64,000 nt of DNA from Calothrix sp. NIES-4101 (lineage in GTDB: Bacteria > Cyanobacteriota > Cyanobacteriia > Cyanobacteriales > Nostocaceae), in the NCBI GenBank assembly GCA_004296455.1, contig AP018280.1, forward strand, positions 4,464,001-4,528,000, read 5' to 3'. Shown one piece after another: positions 58,067 to 64,000 of this stretch; position 1 is the first letter of the stretch, and every line of letters starts with the position of its first letter. The notes under the pieces are model-generated. The model did not search any database and was not told the DNA's origin. It saw nothing but the letters and a program-made list of their open reading frames with translations. The position numbers and the translations under genes were made by a program.

Positions 58067-61000
58067 ATGACAGATGCAAATGCTTCAAATGCCAACTTCA
58101 GTCGCCAGCAATTGTCGGGTGTGGTTACAGAAAGTAGTATTCTCCAGGTTTTGCCACCAGCAAATCTCTTGAAAATGCGTCTGGTTGGTGATGTCATGAA
58201 TACTCAGGTAATTTATGCTTTCCCAACTGCATCAATCCTGGATGTTACTCGATTAATGGCTGACAATAACACGAGTTGCGTAGTCATTATCAAAGAGGAA
58301 GTCGCGAATGAGAAGTCTCTCATCCCCATTGGTATAATTACAGAACAAGATATTGTGCAATTTCAAGCTTTAGGTGGGAATCTCGCCGAAATTACCGCCG
58401 TAAGTGTAATTAATAAACCTTTATTTTGTCTAACTCCAGTAGATTCCCTATGGTTCGCCCATCAGCAAATGCAGGCGAGAAAGCTAGGGCAATTGGTAAT
58501 AGTTGGCAATCAAGGGGAATTATTGGGGATTCTGACTCAGAGCAGTTTCTGGCAATTATTTGACCCCGTAGAAATGATAAACATGATTGCCGAGCTACAG
58601 CAAAACATCGCCAATCAAGCCGCAGAAGTCAGCCAACTGTATCAACAATTACACCAAGAAAAAAGCGATCGCCAAAAGCTAGCAGCGAAATTACAAGAGA
58701 AAAGCGAAGAATTAGAAAGAATAGCTGCCACCAACGCACATCTGCAAGGGGAAATCAACGAACACAAACGAACAGAAGCCATCCTCCGCCAAAGTGAAGC
58801 ACGTTTCCGGGCACTTAGCGAAACTTCGCCTGATATTATCACTCTCTGCGATCCCCAAGCGAATGTTTTCTACCAAAGCCCATCTGTAGAGAGAACTTTG
58901 GGATATTTACCAGCAGAATTTTTGGGACACCAACCTTTAACGTCTGTACATCCAGACGACTTAGCCAACATCCAAGCAATTATGGCAAATATGCTGGCAA
59001 AACCGGGTATTCCCCTAGTTCTGGAATATCGACTGCGACACAAAAATGGTTCCTGGGTATGGCTGGAGTGTGTAGCAACTAATTGCTTGCATGATGATGA
59101 TATTGGGGCTTTTCTGTTTCTCAGTCGGGATATCACTCAACGCAAACGTACTGAAGCCGCACTGCGAGATAGTGAGGAGCGCTACCGTTCTGTAATTAAA
59201 GCGATACGAGAGGGAATTGTAGTCCATGATGCAGAAGGTCGGATTATTACCTGTAATGCCAGTGCTGAAAGAATTTTGGGGCTGACAAAAGATCAGATTA
59301 TGGGGCGAACTTCTCAAGATTCGCGCTGGCAGACAATTCATGAAGATGGTTCTCCCTTTGCCAATGACAGTCATCCAGCAATCGTGACATTGCGTACAGG
59401 TACACCCTGTTTAAATGTGGTGATGGGAGTTTATAAGCCAAATGGGGAATTAAGCTGGATTTTAATTAATTCAGAGCCTTTGTTTCCATCTGGAGAAATG
59501 ACTCCCTATGCTGTGGTTGTCTCATTTTCCGATATTAGTAGACGTAAAGAGGCGGAAGTAGCCCTCAGAAAAAGTGAATTGTCATATCGAACGTTAGCGG
59601 AAAATCTACCTGCAATTGTTTATCGAAAATTTCCAAATGTGAATAACTCGATGGTGTTTTTTAACAACATGGTAGAAACCATGTTTGGCTATAAAACTGA
59701 AGATTTATGTGTGGGCGAAATCTGTTCAATCAACTCTCTCATCATTCCTGAAGATAGGGAAAAGATTGCCACCACCGTTCAAGATGCGATCGCCAAACAT
59801 CAACCATTCCAAATCGCATACCGTTTATATGATCAAGATGGAGCAATTCGCTATTGTTGGGAACAGGGTAGACCCATTCACAATCCTGATGGTGAATTAT
59901 TACATATCGATGGCGTGATTTTTGATATTACGAAAAGTAAACAAGCAGAAGCAAAGATTTATGAGCAAGCCGCATTATTGAATATTGCCACGGATGCTAT
60001 TTGTGTTCGCGATCTAGAAAATAGTGTTTTATTTTGGAATCAAGGTGCGGAAAATTTATATGGCTTTTCTGCGGATGAAATACTTGGCAAAAATGCCAAC
60101 GAGCTTTTACACAAAGATAGTAACTTGTTAGAAATGGCGATTCAAACAACGATCGCATCTGGTTATTGGCAGGGAGAATTTACAAATTTACGAAAAGACG
60201 GTAAAGAAGTCATTGTTGCGAGTAGTTGGACTTTAATGCGTGATGAGACCGGAAATCCAAAATCAATTCTCACCGTCAATACTAATATTACTGAGAAAAA
60301 GCAACTGGAACAGCAATTTTATCGTGCCCAACGTCTGGAAAGTCTTGGTACTTTGGCTGGTGGTATTGCCCACGATTTAAACAATATCCTGACACCAATT
60401 TTAGCAGTTTCTCAACTGTTGCCTTTAAAATTGACAAATCTCGATGATCGCATGATTGAATTGCTAAAAATGCAAGAAACAAATGCTAAACGCGCCGCAG
60501 ATTTAGTCAAACAAATTCTTTCTTTTGCTCGTGGTGCGGAAGGTAAAAGAATCGCGATTCAAATTAAGTATTTGCTGACGGAAATTGAAAGTATCGCCAG
60601 GGGCACATTCCCCAAATCAATTGCCATTGAGACCCAATTACCTGATGATTTAGGAATAGTAATTGCTGATGCAACTCAATTACATCAAATCTTCATGAAC
60701 TTAGTTGTCAACGCTCGTGATGCTATCCTCAATGAAGGTAAAATCACCATTGCTGCGGAAAACTTTTATGTTGATGATTACTATGCCAAAATGAATATTG
60801 AGGCAAAAGTTGGTGACTACATTTTAGTGACAATTACTGATACGGGAGTGGGAATTGCACCGGAAATTATTGATCGCATTTTTGAACCATTTTTTACAAC
60901 CAAAGATGTTGGTAAAGGTACTGGTTTAGGATTATCAACTACGATTGGAATTGTCAAAAATCATGGTGGATTTGTAAATGTATCCAGTCAATTAGGCAAA

Positions 61001-61465
61001 GGTAGCCGATTTCAAGTTTACTTACCAGCTAGTAACAGTTGTATCAGCCCAACCTTAGAACAGTGGAAATTGCCAGTAGGAAAAGGCGAATTAATTCTCG
61101 TGGCAGACGATGAAACTGTCATTGCTGAGACCACAAAATCCACTTTAGAAAATTATAACTATAGAGTATTAAAAGCCAGTGACGGAATTGATGCGATCGC
61201 CACTTATGTTCAAAATAAAAATGAAATTAATCTTGTCCTCATTGATATGATGATGCCGCTTATGGATGGGGAAAATACTATTCGGACTTTGCAAAGACTC
61301 AACCCCCAAGTTCAAATTATTGCGATGAGTGGATTAGGTTCGCCTCAGATGGTGGAAAAAGCCGCACGTCATGGAGTGATGCAATTTTTGTTAAAGCCTT
61401 TTACCGCCAAGGAATTATTAACTTCTTTGCATAGTGTTTTGAGTGGTGGCACTTCAAATTCTTAG
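58067..61465 (+). CDS. Hybrid sensor histidine kinase with CBS pair and multiple PAS domains
   Basis: 1132 aa. A CBS pair (about 45-170; AFPTASILDVTRLMADNNTS and LGQLVIVGNQGELLGILTQS) is followed by a coiled coil, four PAS/PAC units (about 245-750), and a HisKA domain with the phospho-acceptor His in LAGGIAHDLNNILTPILA. The ATPase has NLVVNARDAILNEG and TDTGVGIAPEIIDRIFEPF and GKGTGLGLSTTIG. A C-terminal receiver has LVADDETVIAET and VLIDMMMPLMDG with the phospho-acceptor Asp. The CBS pair suggests that adenine nucleotides are sensed along with other inputs. The following response regulator is convergent, ending 4 bp away. Confidence 0.93.
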   Translation: MTDANASNANFSRQQLSGVVTESSILQVLPPANLLKMRLVGDVMNTQVIYAFPTASILDVTRLMADNNTSCVVIIKEEVANEKSLIPIGIITEQDIVQFQALGGNLAEITAVSVINKPLFCLTPVDSLWFAHQQMQARKLGQLVIVGNQGELLGILTQSSFWQLFDPVEMINMIAELQQNIANQAAEVSQLYQQLHQEKSDRQKLAAKLQEKSEELERIAATNAHLQGEINEHKRTEAILRQSEARFRALSETSPDIITLCDPQANVFYQSPSVERTLGYLPAEFLGHQPLTSVHPDDLANIQAIMANMLAKPGIPLVLEYRLRHKNGSWVWLECVATNCLHDDDIGAFLFLSRDITQRKRTEAALRDSEERYRSVIKAIREGIVVHDAEGRIITCNASAERILGLTKDQIMGRTSQDSRWQTIHEDGSPFANDSHPAIVTLRTGTPCLNVVMGVYKPNGELSWILINSEPLFPSGEMTPYAVVVSFSDISRRKEAEVALRKSELSYRTLAENLPAIVYRKFPNVNNSMVFFNNMVETMFGYKTEDLCVGEICSINSLIIPEDREKIATTVQDAIAKHQPFQIAYRLYDQDGAIRYCWEQGRPIHNPDGELLHIDGVIFDITKSKQAEAKIYEQAALLNIATDAICVRDLENSVLFWNQGAENLYGFSADEILGKNANELLHKDSNLLEMAIQTTIASGYWQGEFTNLRKDGKEVIVASSWTLMRDETGNPKSILTVNTNITEKKQLEQQFYRAQRLESLGTLAGGIAHDLNNILTPILAVSQLLPLKLTNLDDRMIELLKMQETNAKRAADLVKQILSFARGAEGKRIAIQIKYLLTEIESIARGTFPKSIAIETQLPDDLGIVIADATQLHQIFMNLVVNARDAILNEGKITIAAENFYVDDYYAKMNIEAKVGDYILVTITDTGVGIAPEIIDRIFEPFFTTKDVGKGTGLGLSTTIGIVKNHGGFVNVSSQLGKGSRFQVYLPASNSCISPTLEQWKLPVGKGELILVADDETVIAETTKSTLENYNYRVLKASDGIDAIATYVQNKNEINLVLIDMMMPLMDGENTIRTLQRLNPQVQIIAMSGLGSPQMVEKAARHGVMQFLLKPFTAKELLTSLHSVLSGGTSNS

Positions 61466-61468
61466 AAT

Positions 61469-61846
61469 TTATGATCTCCACCCCAATACTGTTGCAACTT
61501 GATGCGCCAACTCCGTAGGATTAAATGGTTTGGCGATCGCATCTTTGATTCCCAGTTCTGTATAGCGCTTTCTATCGCTAGCTTGTATCTTTGCTGTTAA
61601 AAATATCACTGGTATATTCTGAGTAATGGGATTTGCCTGAAGTTTCTCAAAGGTAGTAATACCATCCATATCCGGCATCATTACATCCAAAAGAATCGCA
61701 TCTGGTTGTTCGTTAGTTGCCTTATTTATACCTTCTCTCCCGGAACTAGCGGTTAATACTTCCCAATTAGCAACGGTTTCCAAGCAAATTTTGGTTACTT
61801 CTTGGATATATTCTTCGTTGTCAACAACTAAAATTCGTTTTGTCAT
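61469..61846 (-). CDS. Single-domain response regulator (CheY-like)
   Basis: 125 aa. The receiver has acidic residues in RILVVDNEEYIQEVTKICLE, the phospho-acceptor Asp in DAILLDVMMPDMDGITTFEK, the Thr in IPVIFLTAKIQ and Lys in AIAKPFNPTELAHQV. There is no output domain. It lies between two large hybrid kinases and is probably a phosphorelay partner of one or both. It shares a strand with the kinase starting beyond 64000 and lies 92 bp after that kinase's stop. Confidence 0.93.
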   Translation of the reverse strand: MTKRILVVDNEEYIQEVTKICLETVANWEVLTASSGREGINKATNEQPDAILLDVMMPDMDGITTFEKLQANPITQNIPVIFLTAKIQASDRKRYTELGIKDAIAKPFNPTELAHQVATVLGWRS

Positions 61847-61938
61847 ATCCAGTCCAGCTAATCAGTTATCATTAGTTTTTCTCCCCATCTCCCCATCTTT
61901 GCGCCGGTTTTATCGTAACTATTCAAGCGAACCTGATA

Positions 61939-64000
61939 TCATTCCTGATTCCCCGACTGACGATTTTGGGTAATGCGTGTGATTAACTCCATCACTTTTT
62001 GTTCAAATTCTTGGGTAGTAGTCCGTCCTTTGGTTAGAAACTCCGTATGTCCTAATTTCAGTTTAGTGCGTTCAGTGTCGTTTAAATCGCAGGCAGAATA
62101 AACCAATAAGGGAATATTACAAAGACGATTGTGTTGCTGTAACCACTCCACAACGTCGAAACCAGTATATTCGGGTAAAATTAAGTCGAGAATGATTAAA
62201 TCGGGTTTAATTTCCTGGCTTTGACGAATTGCTTCTTTGCCAGTTTTGGCTATCACAGTTTCAATTCCATGACTTTCGAGTAATGTCGCTAACATTTGAG
62301 CAAGATTATCATCATCTTCGACAACCAGAACCCGAATGTCTTTGGCGTTATCTACGAGAACTTGAGATAGGGAACGTAATAATGAGGCATTTGTAATCGG
62401 TTTACAAACCCATTCGGCAAAATTTTGATTTGATTGTTTATCATTGCTGGGATGACAACAACTACAAATAATAATGGGAATATTTTCGGTATCTTTTCGC
62501 TGTTTCAAAATTCCCATAACTTCCCAACCATTCATTCCTGGCATCACCAAATCGAGGAGAATGATGTCGGGATGTTGATTGGCAGCAGCAGTGATAGCGG
62601 CTTCTCCTGAGTCTACAGTGAAGACACGATAGCCTTTTTCTTCCAGTAATGTTTGTAGCTGATTTCTTGCACCTGTATCATCGTCACAAATTAAGATGCT
62701 GGGGGCGTTTGCTTTCAGTGATTCTTGGTTTTTCGGAGTCGATAAGAAGAACTTCCGCATGGGGATGGTAAAGTGAAATTCGCTGCTCTCCCCCAAGACG
62801 CTTTCTACCCAAATTTGTCCGTGATGTTGCTGAACAATACTTTTACAAATGGCTAATCCCAAGCCGGTACCATCTTGTCTGCGGGAATCAGAAGCATCAA
62901 CTTGTTGAAATCTTTCAAATATGCCTTCTAACTTATCTTCTGGGATTCCCCTTCCATTATCTTTAACGGTAAATAAAACCTCATTTTCCTGCTGTTTGAC
63001 TTCTAAATAAACCGTACTACCTGCCGGAGAAAATTTAATTGCATTACTCAATAAGTTTGTTAACGTTTGGATAATACGATCTGGGTCTGCCAATATATTA
63101 ATAGGTAGGCTGGCGATCGCTAGATTTATATGTGCTTTGTCGGCAAGAGGTTGGATAACGTTGAGGGATTCCGAAATTAAACTATCAACATCACATATTT
63201 GTGTTTCCATTTTGACTCTTCCCGACTCAATCCGTTCGATGTCGAGAATATCGTTAATTAGTCTCACCAAACGTTCGGTACTATCGGTGGCAATTTGCAG
63301 TAAGCGTTTACCTTGTTCCGACTCCGATTTGATTAACCCACTTGCCAACATCCCCAAGGAGCCATGAATTGAAGTTAGGGGTGTGCGGAGTTCATGACTC
63401 ACAACCGACACAAACTCATCTTTCATTTTTTCTATTTGTTTTCTGTCACTAATATCTTGCAAGTAGACAGTGTAAATAACTTCATCACCCAAAGTTAATT
63501 TAGAAATCGAAGCTTCCGCCGGAAATTCTGTACCATCTTTGCGTTGGGCAAAAATCTCCTGACGCTCTGCCATTCTTCGGGCTTGGCTGGCAGATTTCGC
63601 AAACTCTTGCACATGCTTTTGGTGGGCTGGACAAAAGCGGGATGGAATTAAGATATCGAGCTTTTTACCTAATACTTCTTCTGTTTTGTAACCAAATATT
63701 TTCTCGGCACCGGAATTAAATAAAGTAATACATTGATGACGATCAATTGAAATAATTGCATCATCGGCAATATTAATAATTCCGGCAAATAAAGCCTGGG
63801 AATCTCGTAATGCTACTTGGGTTTTGTGTTGATTTTGCACAATTCGTCGCAGCAATTTACTTCGTTCTAAACGATTCAGAATCCGGGTAATAAGTTCGGG
63901 GGCAATTATCGGCTTATTCACGAAATCATCTGCACCAGCAGTAAAGACTCGATTGATAATATCTGTATCATGATGAACTGTGAGAAACAAAATTGGTAAA
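61939..64000 (-). CDS. Hybrid sensor histidine kinase with three receiver domains (5' end outside window)
   Basis: At least 687 codons. In order: the end of an N-terminal receiver (LFLTVHHDTDIINRVFTAGA and FVNKPIIAPELI), a PAS domain (IINIADDAIISIDRHQCITL), HisKA with the His in EFVSVVSHELRTPLTSIHGS, an ATPase with LTNLLSNAIKFSPAGS and RQDGTGLGLAICKSIVQQHH, and two C-terminal receivers (DIILLDLVMPGMNGWEV; DLIILDLILPEYTGFDVVEW). The frame stays open past the window edge; the apparent start at 63990 is internal. The many-receiver layout suggests a phosphorelay with the neighbouring single-domain regulator. Confidence 0.93.
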   Translation of the reverse strand, partial: LPILFLTVHHDTDIINRVFTAGADDFVNKPIIAPELITRILNRLERSKLLRRIVQNQHKTQVALRDSQALFAGIINIADDAIISIDRHQCITLFNSGAEKIFGYKTEEVLGKKLDILIPSRFCPAHQKHVQEFAKSASQARRMAERQEIFAQRKDGTEFPAEASISKLTLGDEVIYTVYLQDISDRKQIEKMKDEFVSVVSHELRTPLTSIHGSLGMLASGLIKSESEQGKRLLQIATDSTERLVRLINDILDIERIESGRVKMETQICDVDSLISESLNVIQPLADKAHINLAIASLPINILADPDRIIQTLTNLLSNAIKFSPAGSTVYLEVKQQENEVLFTVKDNGRGIPEDKLEGIFERFQQVDASDSRRQDGTGLGLAICKSIVQQHHGQIWVESVLGESSEFHFTIPMRKFFLSTPKNQESLKANAPSILICDDDTGARNQLQTLLEEKGYRVFTVDSGEAAITAAANQHPDIILLDLVMPGMNGWEVMGILKQRKDTENIPIIICSCCHPSNDKQSNQNFAEWVCKPITNASLLRSLSQVLVDNAKDIRVLVVEDDDNLAQMLATLLESHGIETVIAKTGKEAIRQSQEIKPDLIILDLILPEYTGFDVVEWLQQHNRLCNIPLLVYSACDLNDTERTKLKLGHTEFLTKGRTTTQEFEQKVMELITRITQNRQSGNQE

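Overview
The window comes from a heterocyst-type, nitrogen-fixing filamentous cyanobacterium (Nostocales-like). The evidence is the nif gene order nifB-fdxN-nifS-nifU-nifH, very frequent HIP1 octamers (GCGATCGC), XisF-type large serine recombinases lying against broken nif genes, and cyanobacterial families such as DUF3598, Uma2, CHAT/NB-ARC proteins, an orthocaspase and a PaO-like Rieske oxygenase. No species call is made.

The central feature is a nif cluster cut by three separate recombinase-bearing elements. (1) Positions 1 to about 16,729 are the right part of an element inserted in nifB; only the last ~169 codons of nifB (16,730-17,239) are present and the left end lies upstream. (2) nifH starts at 20,564, is cut after codon 48, and resumes at 35,311. 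The 14,608-bp insertion is bounded by a 6-bp direct repeat (ACTCAA), and recombination between the copies restores the nifH frame exactly. (3) nifH is cut again after codon 139 (about 35,589); its last part is not in the window, so this second interruption is at least 28 kb if it is one element. Each junction has its own, different large serine recombinase whose start codon lies about 35-64 bp from the junction and which reads into the element. Each recombinase also has a short ORF facing it that overlaps its 3' end (15,009-15,122; 33,744-33,995; 36,984-37,142). These share a loose N-terminal pattern and are candidate excision (directionality) factors. No xisH or xisI was recognised.

Layout: 1-16.7 kb, nifB element: broken CHAT/NB-ARC gene, IS5-type insertion, a PaoABC-like molybdenum hydroxylase operon with its maturation genes (XdhC, MocA-like), and between them a redox group (GST, FAD monooxygenase broken by an ISAzo13-type IS, Rieske oxygenase, DUF3598). 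16.7-20.7 kb, nifB 3' part, intact fdxN, nifS and nifU, and the nifH 5' part. 20.7-35.3 kb, nifH element 1: glutathionyl-hydroquinone reductase, methyltransferase, cupins, AraC regulator, P-loop kinase, ParD with a truncated ParE, DUF4365, a repeat-bearing secreted protein, and a FecCD-type iron-siderophore ABC transporter without its ATPase. 35.3-35.6 kb, 91-codon middle piece of nifH. 35.6-37.1 kb, third recombinase and small ORF. 37.2-64 kb: FkbM methyltransferase split by an IS66-type IS, glycosyltransferase, TPR protein, ferredoxin, citramalate synthase, CorA, pdhB, Uma2, secD-secF, a Tyr/Ser orthocaspase, mtnP and a signalling cluster (PAS-GGDEF-EAL, two large hybrid kinases, a response regulator). 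Several of these last genes are core genes, so this stretch is either inside a very large element or marks a chromosomal rearrangement through nifH.

If the elements are excised during heterocyst differentiation, nifB and nifH would be rebuilt and the Fe protein and FeMo-cofactor pathway could work. The DNA alone does not show that excision occurs.
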